Below, in pieces: positions 20,668 to 29,417 of a DNA stretch of 48,444 nt. The position numbers and the translations under genes are program-made. Positions within the stretch are counted from its first letter, which is position 1, and each line of letters starts with the position of its first letter. Source of the stretch: an uncultured Alphaproteobacteria bacterium (GTDB taxonomy: Bacteria; Pseudomonadota; Alphaproteobacteria; RF32; CAG-239); NCBI GenBank assembly GCA_944391505.1, contig CALXTV010000014.1, forward strand, positions 1 through 48,444, written 5' to 3'. The notes under the pieces were generated by a model. The model ran no database searches. It was not told where the DNA came from and saw only the letters and a program-made list of their open reading frames with translations.

Positions 20668-22555
20668 TAATAACCTCCCGGACTTTGCGGCTGCGGCGTT
20701 TTGTGCGAATGAAACAGAAAATCCAAACCGCAAACAGGATAAGCGCCGGAATGCCGGCCATGTTTATCCAGATGACGGCATCGATTTCGGCTGTTGTTTC
20801 TTTGCGAACCCGATATTCGATTTGCTTTTGTTTTTCTTTGATTTTTTCTATATCACGACGTGTCTGTTCCAGCTTTTTGACGACGGACATATTTAATTTG
20901 GCTTCATTATTTTGGATGACTTCGTTCCATGTTTTTACAAACTTTTCTTTTTCTTCCAAGAGTTTTTTGACGCTTTCGTATTCCGGCAGATACGGTTTTA
21001 ATCTTCGCTGGTATATTTCACGGGAAATGCTGTTCAGTTCCGGAGAAAGCTGTTTGCTGCCAAGGCCGGCGATGTTCCCTGCCCCGGTCATATAGTCAAC
21101 CGCACGGAGAATAAGTTCGCCGTTTTGGGTGTAGGGAATCTGCTCATAAACGCCGCCGTCGCCGCTGATTTGTTCATTTATCCAGAGAGAATCCGCCAGA
21201 ATATCTGAATCGGCGATTATGAGTAATTTTCCTTCTTTAATCGAAGTCGGCAAAAACGGCAGCATTTCCTCTTCAAAACCCGTTCCGTCCAACGGATTAT
21301 GCAGATAAGAGGAGTCCGCCGTTCCTTCAATCAGTGCTGCGATAATATATTGACGATGTTCATCGGCAAAGTTTTGGTCGCCAAACAATTTCAGTGTTTC
21401 GGTATCAATGCTGTTGCCGTTTTGGGTGGTAGAAAACAGAGGAGTGCTTTTTATATGTTCTTTTGTCTGCAACTCTATGCTTCCCGGACTTTTTAAGCGA
21501 ACGGAGGCTATGTTTTTGCTGAAAACAAGGTCCTGATTGATGTGTTGCTTGTTCAGATTCAGCCAGGTCGGCCGGTTTTGCAGCCGTTGTCCTTTGTCTG
21601 TGGTCGCAACAATGTTTTCGCTTATGTCCGGGTCGCCGATTACTTTGTTAAAATCAACGGAAGCACCCCAATTTTTCAGGGTTTTGTTGATGTTGCCGCT
21701 GTTGACCGATGCCGTTCCGTAAATTTCGGCTTCAATTTCCGAATAAGGATCGGCAAACAAGATGACTCTGCCGCCGCGCAGCAAATATTGGTCAAGAGCA
21801 TAGGCAAACAGAGGAGGAATATTGGCGGGGCTTATCAAAAGCAAGGTCTCGACATCGTAAGGAATTTCGACCATTCTTGACGATATGGGAACAACATCGT
21901 ATTCGTTTTGCAGCAGTTTTAAGAAAGCCCATTCGTTTCCTTTGTTTTGTCCGTAAGTTTTTTCGGAAATCGGCAGGTTTCCGTTCAGAATGCCTATTTT
22001 TGTTCGCAGCGGGTTGTTGAGGCCGGCGATTGTCCGGCTGATGTCATTTTCCAGATAGCCGGCCCGGCCCGGAGAAAACTGCTCAATAATCCGGCTGTCG
22101 CCGTTGTCGTTGCCAAATACGGCACCGAAATAAAGTTCAAACTGTCCGTCGGTACTCAAGAAGCTTTTCAGCCCCTGTGCCTTAGCTTCTTCGGCGATTT
22201 TTCCGTAAGGTTCCGGATCTTTGACTTCAATTTGTATCATTTCCGGATTTTGGTTTCGGTAGGTCTCAAGCCGGCGGAGAACCGTCTGCGAATATTGGTA
22301 AAGCGCCGGATATTCACGGCTGACGGCGGAAGAAAGGTAAAGCCGGATATATACGGGGGTGTTTATCTCGGAGACAATCTGTCGGCTGGCTTCAGAAAGC
22401 GTGTAGCGGGCGTCGCCGGTAAAATCGGCCTTTTTTCGGCCGAACAACAGACCGCTGCCGATGTTGACAAAGACAAAAGACAAAAAGAGAAGTATGGCAA
22501 AAACTGCCAGAATATAATTTTTTTTCAGTCTGATGCTGCGTGCAATATTTGCCAT
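20648..22555 (-). CDS. GldG-like ABC transporter auxiliary protein
   Basis: The 635-residue protein has an N-terminal membrane helix, a long periplasmic region and a C-terminal helix (VIWINMAGIPALILFAVWIFCF), ending in a basic cytoplasmic tail. The periplasmic part matches GldG/ABC_transp_aux: RYTLSEASRQIVSEINTPV, then DPEPYGKIAEEAKAQGL and FADPYSEIEAEIYG. A coiled coil of about 60 residues (EKFVKTWNEVIQNNEAK onwards) precedes the last helix. In Bacteroidota GldA/F/G serve gliding motility; homologues in other phyla form ABC exporters of unknown substrate. The start at 22555 has AAGGAAC upstream, ten bases after the permease gene. Confidence 0.85.
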   Translation of the reverse strand: MANIARSIRLKKNYILAVFAILLFLSFVFVNIGSGLLFGRKKADFTGDARYTLSEASRQIVSEINTPVYIRLYLSSAVSREYPALYQYSQTVLRRLETYRNQNPEMIQIEVKDPEPYGKIAEEAKAQGLKSFLSTDGQFELYFGAVFGNDNGDSRIIEQFSPGRAGYLENDISRTIAGLNNPLRTKIGILNGNLPISEKTYGQNKGNEWAFLKLLQNEYDVVPISSRMVEIPYDVETLLLISPANIPPLFAYALDQYLLRGGRVILFADPYSEIEAEIYGTASVNSGNINKTLKNWGASVDFNKVIGDPDISENIVATTDKGQRLQNRPTWLNLNKQHINQDLVFSKNIASVRLKSPGSIELQTKEHIKSTPLFSTTQNGNSIDTETLKLFGDQNFADEHRQYIIAALIEGTADSSYLHNPLDGTGFEEEMLPFLPTSIKEGKLLIIADSDILADSLWINEQISGDGGVYEQIPYTQNGELILRAVDYMTGAGNIAGLGSKQLSPELNSISREIYQRRLKPYLPEYESVKKLLEEKEKFVKTWNEVIQNNEAKLNMSVVKKLEQTRRDIEKIKEKQKQIEYRVRKETTAEIDAVIWINMAGIPALILFAVWIFCFIRTKRRSRKVREVINEYKIS

Positions 22556-22565
22556 AATCTGTTCC

Positions 22566-23300
22566 TTACTTCTTTTTAAATTCGAGGGCGATGACATTCA
22601 ACCACAGGGCCGGAATCATGACCGAGAAGAAATAGATGACATTATCCAGGCCTATTTGTCCGCTGACAAAGTCCTGATAATGTTTGTTGAAATTGAGCGA
22701 ACGAATAACCCGGACGAAAACGTCGTCCGAAATGTTTTCCGCCGGTGTTATCAAAAAGTCCAGATTCAGGTTGCAGAGGCACCACAAAACGAAGATGCTT
22801 ATGATATAGGCAATAACGGTATTGCTGTTGAAAGCTGAAACGGTGCAGCCAAGAGCCGAAAAAGTGCCGATTATCAATATGCAGACCAAATAGGAAGAAA
22901 GAATGTTGAGGTTGTCGAGCGGCGTCAGAAAAGATGTTAAGAGCCAAAACGGCAGACTGACGGACAACATTAACAGGCCGAACAGCCAAGCGGCGCCGAA
23001 CTTTGCCAAAACGGCCGAAACATAGCTTATCGGCTGGGTCAGCAGGTATTCGAGAGTTCCCTGCCGGCGTTCGTCCGTCCAGGAGCGCATGGTGATTGCC
23101 GGAAGCAGAACGATCAGAATTTCCGGCTGGTAGAGAAAGAACGAGGTCAGCGATGTGTTATCCAAAGAAAAGTAACCGCCGGCATAAAAAGTTGCGGCAA
23201 AAGACAAAAGCGCATAAATGCCTAAAACGATATAAGCGTTGCCGCTGCGAAAAAAGCCGGCAAATTCTTTGTTGAAAACGGTTTTAAATGCTATCGGCAT
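22566..23300 (-). CDS. ABC-2-type permease, GldF-like
   Basis: The 244-residue integral membrane protein has six helices. It starts FKTVFNKEFAGFFRSGNAY and contains the family segment LPAITMRSWTDERRQGTLEYL followed by LLTQPISYVSAVLAKF, the hallmark of GldF/NosY-like ABC-2 permeases. It pairs with the ATPase upstream (15-base gap) and the GldG-like subunit downstream. The exported substrate is unknown. Confidence 0.88.
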   Translation of the reverse strand: MPIAFKTVFNKEFAGFFRSGNAYIVLGIYALLSFAATFYAGGYFSLDNTSLTSFFLYQPEILIVLLPAITMRSWTDERRQGTLEYLLTQPISYVSAVLAKFGAAWLFGLLMLSVSLPFWLLTSFLTPLDNLNILSSYLVCILIIGTFSALGCTVSAFNSNTVIAYIISIFVLWCLCNLNLDFLITPAENISDDVFVRVIRSLNFNKHYQDFVSGQIGLDNVIYFFSVMIPALWLNVIALEFKKK

Positions 23301-23314
23301 CGGGGTTTCTCCGG

Positions 23315-24028
23315 TTAATCGGCCGTCATAAAGCGAAAAACTTCGGCCATGTCTTTTCGCGGGTACAAATTCATCAAAGACAGCGGCGTTGTGTCGCTGA
23401 TCAGTTTGCCTTTGTTCATTAAAAGAATGCGTGAAGCAATGTTTTCGACTTCTTCCATAATATGGGTCGAAACGATGACAATGTTTTTTTCACCGTAACG
23501 GCGTATGAAGGCACGCATTTCGAATTTCTGATTGGGATCGAGACCTTCCGTTGGTTCGTCAAGAATCAGAATCCGGGGTTTGTGGATTAGAGCGCCGGCA
23601 ACGGCCGTACGGTGGCGGAAGCCTTTGGACAGGGTTTCTATCCGCTGATTGAGAACTTCGGCAAGTTTCATCTGCGAGGCAGCCTCGGCCAGATTAATCA
23701 GGAGATCATCTTTGGTCAGGCCGCGAAGCGCGGCTGCAAAATGCAGGTATTCAAAAACCGTCATTTCCGGATAAAGCGGTGCGTTTTCCGGAACATAAGC
23801 GATTTTTTTAAGGGCGTCGACTCTTTGTTGGGCGATGTCGATGCCATAAACGGAAATTTCGCCGCCGTCCGGGACAAGGTACCCGGTCAGCAGACGCATA
23901 AGCGTGGTCTTGCCGGCACCGTTCGGGCCAAGCAACGCAACCACCTCGCCTTTTTTGATGCAAAAGCTGACATCATTAACGGCCTTGATTTCATTGAAGC
24001 TTTTAGACAGGTTTTTGATGACAATCAT
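23315..24028 (-). CDS. ABC transporter ATP-binding protein, GldA-like
   Basis: The 237-residue ATPase has Walker A GPNGAGKTT (34-42), the Q-loop region IAYVPENAPLYPEMTV, a variant signature LSKGFRHRTAVAGAL (the usual LSGGQ is LSKGF, as in many GldA/CcmA-type exporters), Walker B ILILDEPTEGLDP and the switch histidine in IVSTHIMEEV. It energises the permease encoded next. It is the first gene of the operon; a 154-bp divergent region separates it from the MlaD genes and should hold promoters for both. Confidence 0.92.
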   Translation of the reverse strand: MIVIKNLSKSFNEIKAVNDVSFCIKKGEVVALLGPNGAGKTTLMRLLTGYLVPDGGEISVYGIDIAQQRVDALKKIAYVPENAPLYPEMTVFEYLHFAAALRGLTKDDLLINLAEAASQMKLAEVLNQRIETLSKGFRHRTAVAGALIHKPRILILDEPTEGLDPNQKFEMRAFIRRYGEKNIVIVSTHIMEEVENIASRILLMNKGKLISDTTPLSLMNLYPRKDMAEVFRFMTAD

Positions 24029-24182
24029 GTTTTCCGTAAATTCCTTAAAATCTTGCTTCCTTATACTAGCAAATTAATTTTTAAATTTTAACAACTATTT
24101 TTATTTTTCAAATTGATTGATGACAAAATGTTTATTTTACTTTATTTATATATGCAGATATAAATATTTCAAAGTGGAGTTT

Positions 24183-24716
24183 ATGCCCGTGCAGGAAAAA
24201 TATACCAAGGAAGAGGCAAAATCGCTGAGCGTCGGTTTGTATGTCGCTCTGGCCTTGATTGCCGGCACAATTTTCTTTACCTCGCAGCGAAAAGAAATCG
24301 AACATGCGGAAAGTGGCGATTATTATGCCCTGAAAGCTCGTTTCGGCAGAACCGACGGTTTAATGGTCGGCGACAAGGTTCGTTTGGCCGGGATTACGGT
24401 CGGCCGGGTGGTCGATGCCAAGCTTGACGACCATTTCAATGCTATTATGACCATGGAGCTGAAAGAAGGCATACATGTTCCCGACGACAGCAGCGCATCG
24501 ATTGTCAGCTCCGGTATTATGGGGGCTAAATATATAGAAATCGAACCCGGCGGATCCGAGGAATATTTACAGCCGGGCGGTGAGTTTTCTTATACGCAGG
24601 ATGCCATGGTCATTGAAGAGCTGGTCGACCGTATTATCAGCATTGGCAAGGCTAACCGCAGCAAAGCGGGAAATGAAAAAATCGACGAGATGGAAAAAGA
24701 ACTGGATTTGAATTAG
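24183..24716 (+). CDS. MlaD/MCE-domain lipid-transport protein (first of two)
   Basis: The 177-residue protein has a single membrane anchor (residues about 18-34) and one MCE domain. The domain pattern is FGRTDGLMVGDKVRLAGITV followed by GRVVDAKLDD, and IPVDSSA-type sequence is seen as HVPDDSSASIVSSGIMG, then KYIEIEPGG. MlaD proteins bind phospholipid in the periplasm between inner and outer membrane. No MlaE permease or MlaF ATPase gene lies in the window. GTGGAG sits only three bases before the ATG. The second MlaD gene follows after 18 bases. Confidence 0.88.
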   Translation: MPVQEKYTKEEAKSLSVGLYVALALIAGTIFFTSQRKEIEHAESGDYYALKARFGRTDGLMVGDKVRLAGITVGRVVDAKLDDHFNAIMTMELKEGIHVPDDSSASIVSSGIMGAKYIEIEPGGSEEYLQPGGEFSYTQDAMVIEELVDRIISIGKANRSKAGNEKIDEMEKELDLN

Positions 24717-24734
24717 TATTTTGAGGAGAGTCTG

Positions 24735-25193
24735 ATGAATAAAAAACCGGTAGAAACCATTATGGGTATTGTTGTTGTCTTTGTGGCCGCTTTTTTTCTG
24801 TATTTCGGATACAGGGTTTCTGATTTGCAGGTTGTCAAAGGATATGAATTGACGGCAAAATTTCTTAAAGTCGGCGGTTTGAATGTCGGTTCCGACGTTC
24901 GTATCAACGGCATCAAAGTCGGTACGGTTATTTCGCAGAAGCTTGACAATGAAGATTATATTGCCGAAGTTAAAATGAGTATCGCTCCTGACATCAAGCT
25001 TCCGGTCGACAGCGTGGCGGCCATTGTCAGTGACGGTTTGGTCGGCGATAAATTCATAAAGATTCTTCCCGGCAAGGAAACGACTCTGCTTGCTGACGGC
25101 GATGTCATGGCCAATACGAAGGATTTTAAGACTTTGGAAGATATGGTCGGTGAAATTATCTTTATGGTGACAGACAATGGTGACAAAAAATAA
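24735..25193 (+). CDS. mlaD: MlaD/MCE-domain lipid-transport protein (second of two)
   Basis: The 152-residue protein has a membrane anchor (residues 8-26) and an MCE domain: FLKVGGLNVGSDVRINGIKV, then VGTVISQKLD, LPVDSVAAIVSDGLVGDKF and IKILPG. This compact form, followed directly by a DUF2155 gene, is the alphaproteobacterial MlaD arrangement. GAGGAG precedes the ATG by seven bases. Its 3' end overlaps the DUF2155 gene by 17 bases. Compared with the first copy, it keeps the shorter conserved form, so it is more likely the housekeeping orthologue. Confidence 0.88.
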   Translation: MNKKPVETIMGIVVVFVAAFFLYFGYRVSDLQVVKGYELTAKFLKVGGLNVGSDVRINGIKVGTVISQKLDNEDYIAEVKMSIAPDIKLPVDSVAAIVSDGLVGDKFIKILPGKETTLLADGDVMANTKDFKTLEDMVGEIIFMVTDNGDKK

Positions 25194-26253
25194 ACTTTTG
25201 ACGGCTGTTGCAATCGGTTCTTTGTGTTTGTCCGGACAAGTCCGGGCTGCCGAAATTGAGCGAAACACGGCTCAAATGCAGGCTATGGACAAGATTACCG
25301 GAAGAGTCAGCGTTATTGAGGTGCCGGTCAACAGCGAAGTGGCTTTTGGAAGTTTTTCGATCGTTGTGCGTGCCTGTAAGTCCACACCGCCCGAAGAAAC
25401 ACCCGAAAACTATGCTTTTGTTGATGTTGCCGACAGTTCGTTCGGTAAAATGCAGTTTAATATTTTCAAGGGCTGGATGATGTCTTCTTCTCCGGCTCTG
25501 AATGCCGTAGAGCATCCGATTTATGATGTTTGGCTGCTTAAGTGTATTGATACCGAAGTCGACAAAAGCAAGCTTTTGTCCGAAGAGCAGTTGAAAGAGC
25601 GAGATGCCCTGCCCAAGCTGGCAGACATAAAGCAAAAAAACAATGATGAAAAAGCCGCAGAAACACAGGATCAACCTGTTGTAACCTCGGAAGAAACGCA
25701 AAAACCGGAGACGCCTGCCGAGGGAACTGAAGGCGAGAAGGTTTTGAAAGACTTTACGGAACCGGCGGCCTTGGAAGAACAGGTTTCTGAAGATACAACG
25801 CAGCCGCTTTCCGAAGTTTCAACCGAAGACGCCGAAAAAGATGCTGCCGAGACAACCGCCGAGGAGAAACAGGACGGTCCGCAGTCGCTTTTGAATATAG
25901 GTCAACCGGCAGATACAGATACCGTAACTCCGCCGACAACAGAACCGGCCGCGGCTCCGGCATCGGAGTGGGTTGAACTGCCGCCGTCCGGCGAAGCGCA
26001 GAAACAGTTGCCGGAAAATGCTGCGCCGCTGATTGTACCGGATGTTGCCGCTTCGGAAACGTCCGAAGCAGAGGTTGATGTTCAACAGGCTCCGGAAAAA
26101 GAAGCCGCTTCGTTGCAGGCTGCAGAAGAGGAAGGAAATATTCCACCCTCCCTGCCCGAAGATGAAGAAGATCAGTTTATTGATCTCAGTGGTGAAGCCG
26201 ATGCAACCGCCGCTTTGGAAGCGGAATTAAGCGCCGAAGCCCTAAAAGAATAG
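25177..26253 (+). CDS. DUF2155 periplasmic protein with long acidic tail
   Basis: The 358-residue precursor has a signal peptide (MVTKNKLLTAVAIGSLCLSG, cleavage near RAA). A DUF2155 domain at about 30-125 shows QMQAMDKITGRVSVIEVPV, FGSFSIVVRACKSTPPEETP and a segment ending SSPALNAVEHPIYDVWLLKC, with two conserved Cys. Residues about 145-358 are low-complexity, rich in Glu, Pro, Ala and Thr and strongly acidic, presumably disordered. Most family members I know stop soon after the domain, so the tail of about 200 residues is unusual. The start overlaps the second mlaD gene. DUF2155 function is unknown; its position suggests an envelope role with MlaD. Confidence 0.85.
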   Translation: MVTKNKLLTAVAIGSLCLSGQVRAAEIERNTAQMQAMDKITGRVSVIEVPVNSEVAFGSFSIVVRACKSTPPEETPENYAFVDVADSSFGKMQFNIFKGWMMSSSPALNAVEHPIYDVWLLKCIDTEVDKSKLLSEEQLKERDALPKLADIKQKNNDEKAAETQDQPVVTSEETQKPETPAEGTEGEKVLKDFTEPAALEEQVSEDTTQPLSEVSTEDAEKDAAETTAEEKQDGPQSLLNIGQPADTDTVTPPTTEPAAAPASEWVELPPSGEAQKQLPENAAPLIVPDVAASETSEAEVDVQQAPEKEAASLQAAEEEGNIPPSLPEDEEDQFIDLSGEADATAALEAELSAEALKE

Positions 26254-26275
26254 TTTTGACGCAGTAGATAATTAG

Positions 26276-26307
26276 AACAGCACTCTTTCCGGGGTGCTGT
26301 TTTTTTC
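26276..26307 (+). terminator. Intrinsic terminator after the DUF2155 gene
   Basis: AACAGCAC (26276-26283) pairs with GTGCTGTT (26294-26301) and is followed by TTTTTT. It separates the MlaD unit from the next genes. Confidence 0.85.
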
Positions 26308-26350
26308 TGTGTCGAAATTATATATTGACACAGAAAAGGAGGTCAGGCTT

Positions 26351-26899
26351 ATGAGGCACGATTTTTACAGGGACGGCAAAAAAGAATTTCCGTTGTCGCA
26401 TTTTGTCGTGTTTGTTGATGACAAGATGCAGCATGACTATTCATATCATCTGGTTGAGCCTGCCGGAGAAAATTTTGCGCTGGACTTTAAGCCGGAGCTT
26501 ACGCCCATAGAAATGCTGAATATGGGCGTTTTTGAAGGAAAATATCTTAACGACTGTCGTAACGAGTTTCCCGAATTCTGGTTTGAAAATGCTCATCTTT
26601 CCCCGGGCCGTGCGGATATAAATCAAAATTTTTTTCATGTCAAATCGCGTCTGCCGTTGAGTGAATGGCGCCGCCGGGGGTGGATTCTGGAACCAGATCC
26701 GCGTGGCTGGTTTCAATGGTATTGCCGTTATTATTACGGCCGCCGGATTCCGAGAATTGATGAAATTCAGATAAATCGCTGGAAAAACTTCAGACGTCAT
26801 AAGGCTCAAATCGAAAAAAACTGTTATATCGGCGATTTGAACTGCCGTGCCCGACAGCGTCAGGCTCTGTTGCAATGGGCATATGATCCTTTCTTTTAA
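26351..26899 (+). CDS. Conserved hypothetical protein, 182 aa, Trp/Tyr/Arg-rich
   Basis: I do not recognise a named family. The cytoplasmic protein contains LTPIEMLNMGVFEGKYLND, then EFPEFWF, LPLSEWRRRGWILEPDP and GWFQWYCRYYYGRR, dense in aromatic and basic residues with an ordered spacing that suggests a compact conserved fold. The C-terminus has RHKAQIEKNC and ARQRQALLQWAYDPFF. No catalytic motif is evident; a nucleic-acid-binding role would fit the basic-aromatic composition but is speculation. The start at 26351 is fixed by a perfect AGGAGG eight bases upstream. The Nudix gene follows within 20 bases, so the two are probably in one operon. Confidence 0.75.
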   Translation: MRHDFYRDGKKEFPLSHFVVFVDDKMQHDYSYHLVEPAGENFALDFKPELTPIEMLNMGVFEGKYLNDCRNEFPEFWFENAHLSPGRADINQNFFHVKSRLPLSEWRRRGWILEPDPRGWFQWYCRYYYGRRIPRIDEIQINRWKNFRRHKAQIEKNCYIGDLNCRARQRQALLQWAYDPFF

Positions 26900-26917
26900 A
26901 AAATTATGGAGAAGCAA

Positions 26918-27508
26918 ATGATTGACAAAGAAGATGAAGGCGGCCTTTTTGTATCCGGAATTGCGAAAAACAAGGAAAATTATCTTTTTCTGCTTAAAAA
27001 TCCGGAAGTATGGAAACCGGACGAAAGCGGCCGTTTGAAACTGCCTTTTGGTATTATTGAGAGACGTGTTCGCCGGGGAGAAACGGCCGAAAACGCCTTA
27101 ATGCGCGAATTTCGCAAAGAGATTGGTACGGAAATTAAAATCCTTAATTCGGAAACATCACATTTTATTTATAACGGACACGTTGACGAGATGACGATGA
27201 AAGCCAAGAGCAATAAGCCCCTCTTCGTCTATAAAGAAGAAAAGACGGAAGACCGGCGCTGTTTCAAATATATTTATTCTTTTATGACCGATGTCGGAAA
27301 ATTTGATGACATCAGACCCTTGAACCGCAATGCCGTGGTGCTGATGAATCGTGACTTGTTGAAAAAGTCGGCCAGAGGAAAACTTTCGGTCGGAGAGCTG
27401 AAACTTCACGGCGGACGGATTATTTCCGAAACAGAGTTTCCGGACGAGGCTCTGCTTTATCCGACTCCTGCTTCAAAAGGCCTGTATCTCTGCGGCAGAT
27501 GTCATTGA
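26918..27508 (+). CDS. Nudix hydrolase domain protein with a non-canonical Nudix box
   Basis: The 196-residue protein carries a Nudix fold with the helix ETAENALMREFRKEIGTEI (roughly residues 49-67). Against the consensus G-x5-E-x7-R-E-U-x-E-E-x-G-U, the first E, the RE pair and the last E and G are present. The leading Gly is displaced (GIIERRVRRGE), and the first E of the EE pair is Lys. Activity on nucleoside-diphosphate-linked substrates is therefore plausible but uncertain. Start choice: an ATG at 26906 itself contains GGAG, which serves the ATG at 26918. The C-terminal third (LHGGRIISETEFPDEALLYP) is not a known domain. Confidence 0.75.
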   Translation: MIDKEDEGGLFVSGIAKNKENYLFLLKNPEVWKPDESGRLKLPFGIIERRVRRGETAENALMREFRKEIGTEIKILNSETSHFIYNGHVDEMTMKAKSNKPLFVYKEEKTEDRRCFKYIYSFMTDVGKFDDIRPLNRNAVVLMNRDLLKKSARGKLSVGELKLHGGRIISETEFPDEALLYPTPASKGLYLCGRCH

Positions 27509-27590
27509 CAAACTCTAAAAAGATGGTTGTTTTTATGTCTTTTAAAGTCTATGCTTCAAACATCGGAATGTTTTGAAACAGAGGCTTAAA

Positions 27591-28523
27591 ATGGAAAATG
27601 AAATTGACGTCAGTTTTGTAATGACGGTTTATAACAAAGAGTATTATCTGCCTTCCGTGCTGAAAGCGCTGCTTAATCAGACGGGACTTAAAAACCCGGA
27701 ATTTATCTTTGTTGACGATGTTTCAACCGACAAGTCGGTGGAAATTATACGCGAAATGACCAAAGGCATAAAAAACGTCAAAATTTTTGCCAATACAGAA
27801 AATCGTGGTATCAGCGTCCGCATCAATCAGGGAATTGCGGCAGCGGAAGGCAAATATACGCGTATGCTTGATTCCGATGACATTTTTCCGCTTGATTCAA
27901 CACAAAAAATGCTTCAGTTAGCCGAAGAGCTTTCTGCCGACATGGTTTACGGAACTTTTATCAAAACGGGTAAAGAACCGACCGAACTGGAACATGAATT
28001 TATGTCTGCCAATTTTACTTACGATTTTGAAAAAGACGCGTTGCGGACGGTTCTGTCCGGGCGTTTTACCCGGATGGGGCAGTTGATAAAGACAGAAGTT
28101 CTGCAAAAAGCGGGCGGTGCGGACGAACGCGTTTTTATTCAGGACGAATCGATACCGCTGCGGGCGGCGCTTTATGCCAAAGGAATTGTCAAAATCCATG
28201 ACAATGTTGTTCTGGTTCCGAAAGAGCTCGGTAATTTTTCGGGCAACAAACTGCAGCTTGATAATGACCGTTTCATGGCTTACTGTTATATGATTTTGGA
28301 TAACCCGAATTTGCAGGACGATATTCTGAGAAAACTTTATGCCCGAGCGCTGTCAGCTTATTGGAAGTTTGTCAAAAAGACCGCCCTGCTCCCTTATCTG
28401 AAACCTGTATTTTTCAGATATTTGGCGTCAAAGATGAATTCTCCGTTGCCGGATATCGAATATCTGAAAAAAATGCAACAGGATTTTCTGAAACTTCCGA
28501 ATGTCCGACGAATCAAAAATTAA
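27591..28523 (+). CDS. Family 2 glycosyltransferase
   Basis: The 310-residue GT-A enzyme begins VSFVMTVYNKEYYLPSVLKA. It shows the nucleotide-binding Asp pair FIFVDDVSTDKS and the metal-binding DxD-like motif RMLDSDDIFPLD. An acceptor region follows with RMGQLIKTEVLQKAGGADER and DESIPLRAAL. It transfers sugar from a nucleotide-sugar donor, probably for surface glycans; donor and acceptor are unknown. There is no membrane segment. The start at 27591 has AGAGG six bases upstream; an in-frame ATG 18 bases earlier lacks one. The 3' end overlaps the convergent DUF2156 gene by four bases. Confidence 0.88.
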   Translation: MENEIDVSFVMTVYNKEYYLPSVLKALLNQTGLKNPEFIFVDDVSTDKSVEIIREMTKGIKNVKIFANTENRGISVRINQGIAAAEGKYTRMLDSDDIFPLDSTQKMLQLAEELSADMVYGTFIKTGKEPTELEHEFMSANFTYDFEKDALRTVLSGRFTRMGQLIKTEVLQKAGGADERVFIQDESIPLRAALYAKGIVKIHDNVVLVPKELGNFSGNKLQLDNDRFMAYCYMILDNPNLQDDILRKLYARALSAYWKFVKKTALLPYLKPVFFRYLASKMNSPLPDIEYLKKMQQDFLKLPNVRRIKN

Positions 28524-29416
28524 AAGATTCCGGTAATATTATATTTTTTGACAAAGCGTACCGGATTGTATTCTAATTTTACTTTGCGCAGGCCTGCAAG
28601 TCCGAGGTCTTGCTCGCGGTTGACAAAGTGATAGTTGCAGCCGGCATTTTCCAGCGTAATTCGGTTGATGGCGGCATAAGCGCCGCGATATTGCAAAGAT
28701 GCTTTCTCAAAATGGACGGCGATTGTTTCTTCATCAAGTTTTTCACACAGGGCATAGGCCATGACCCGGTTGTCAATAATCAAAACACCGCCGAAAATTT
28801 GTCCGGAAAGTTTCTGCCAGTTGTTCAACATTCGCATAATTGCCTCATTTTCGGACAGAAGCATATTCAAGTCCTTGTCTTCTCTGACCTCGGGACTGTT
28901 TATCCAGCAATTTTGAAATTCTTTTATATCCGGAATCAGCTCTTCGGATACGTCTTTGTAAATGTAGTTATAATATTGTTTGAATTGATTGGAGAGTTTT
29001 CGTTTGTTGCGAAAGCGATAGCCGTTTAGGGAAATCAGTTCCGGAATACTGTAAACATACTCAAAATGTTCTCTTTCTTCGTTCAAAGTGATTTTGTTTT
29101 CGAAACAATTTTCCAAAATATGAGCAAGAGTTTCCGGAACTCTTGTGAAAGAAAAGCCCTGCGGAAAGTGTTGCCACAAAAGCTCCCGCCAATCCGGGCG
29201 TTGCCAGCGGCCAATCGGCGGATTGTATACGGGACGGCCGTTTTCATAATGACGCAGCCAGCATAAGTCGTCGGCAAAAGCCGCTTCGTAATGGTATTTG
29301 TCCTGCCAGCACCAGAGGTTGGCAAAGCCGTAGTCGGCAGCTTTTTCTTCGCAAACCGCATAAAGCGGAATGTAACGTTTTTCATCGGCAAGGGTTATCG
29401 GGCTGAATTTTAACAT
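28520..29416 (-). CDS. DUF2156 / phosphatidylglycerol-lysyltransferase-C-like GNAT-fold protein
   Basis: The 298-residue cytoplasmic protein matches COG4866 (DUF2156). Visible are FSPITLADEKRYIPLY, YGFANLWCWQDKYHYEAAF, YSIPELISLNGYRFRNKRK and NQFKQYYNYIY; later come GGVLIIDNRVMAYALCEKL, IAVHFEKASLQYRGAYAAI and the terminal REQDLGLAGLRKVKLEYNP. The family has two GNAT-like domains, and relatives transfer aminoacyl groups from tRNA to lipid. No membrane part is present here, so lipid aminoacylation is uncertain. It starts one base after the lipoprotein stop, so the two form an operon. Confidence 0.85.
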   Translation of the reverse strand: MLKFSPITLADEKRYIPLYAVCEEKAADYGFANLWCWQDKYHYEAAFADDLCWLRHYENGRPVYNPPIGRWQRPDWRELLWQHFPQGFSFTRVPETLAHILENCFENKITLNEEREHFEYVYSIPELISLNGYRFRNKRKLSNQFKQYYNYIYKDVSEELIPDIKEFQNCWINSPEVREDKDLNMLLSENEAIMRMLNNWQKLSGQIFGGVLIIDNRVMAYALCEKLDEETIAVHFEKASLQYRGAYAAINRITLENAGCNYHFVNREQDLGLAGLRKVKLEYNPVRFVKKYNITGIF

Positions 29417-29417
29417 T

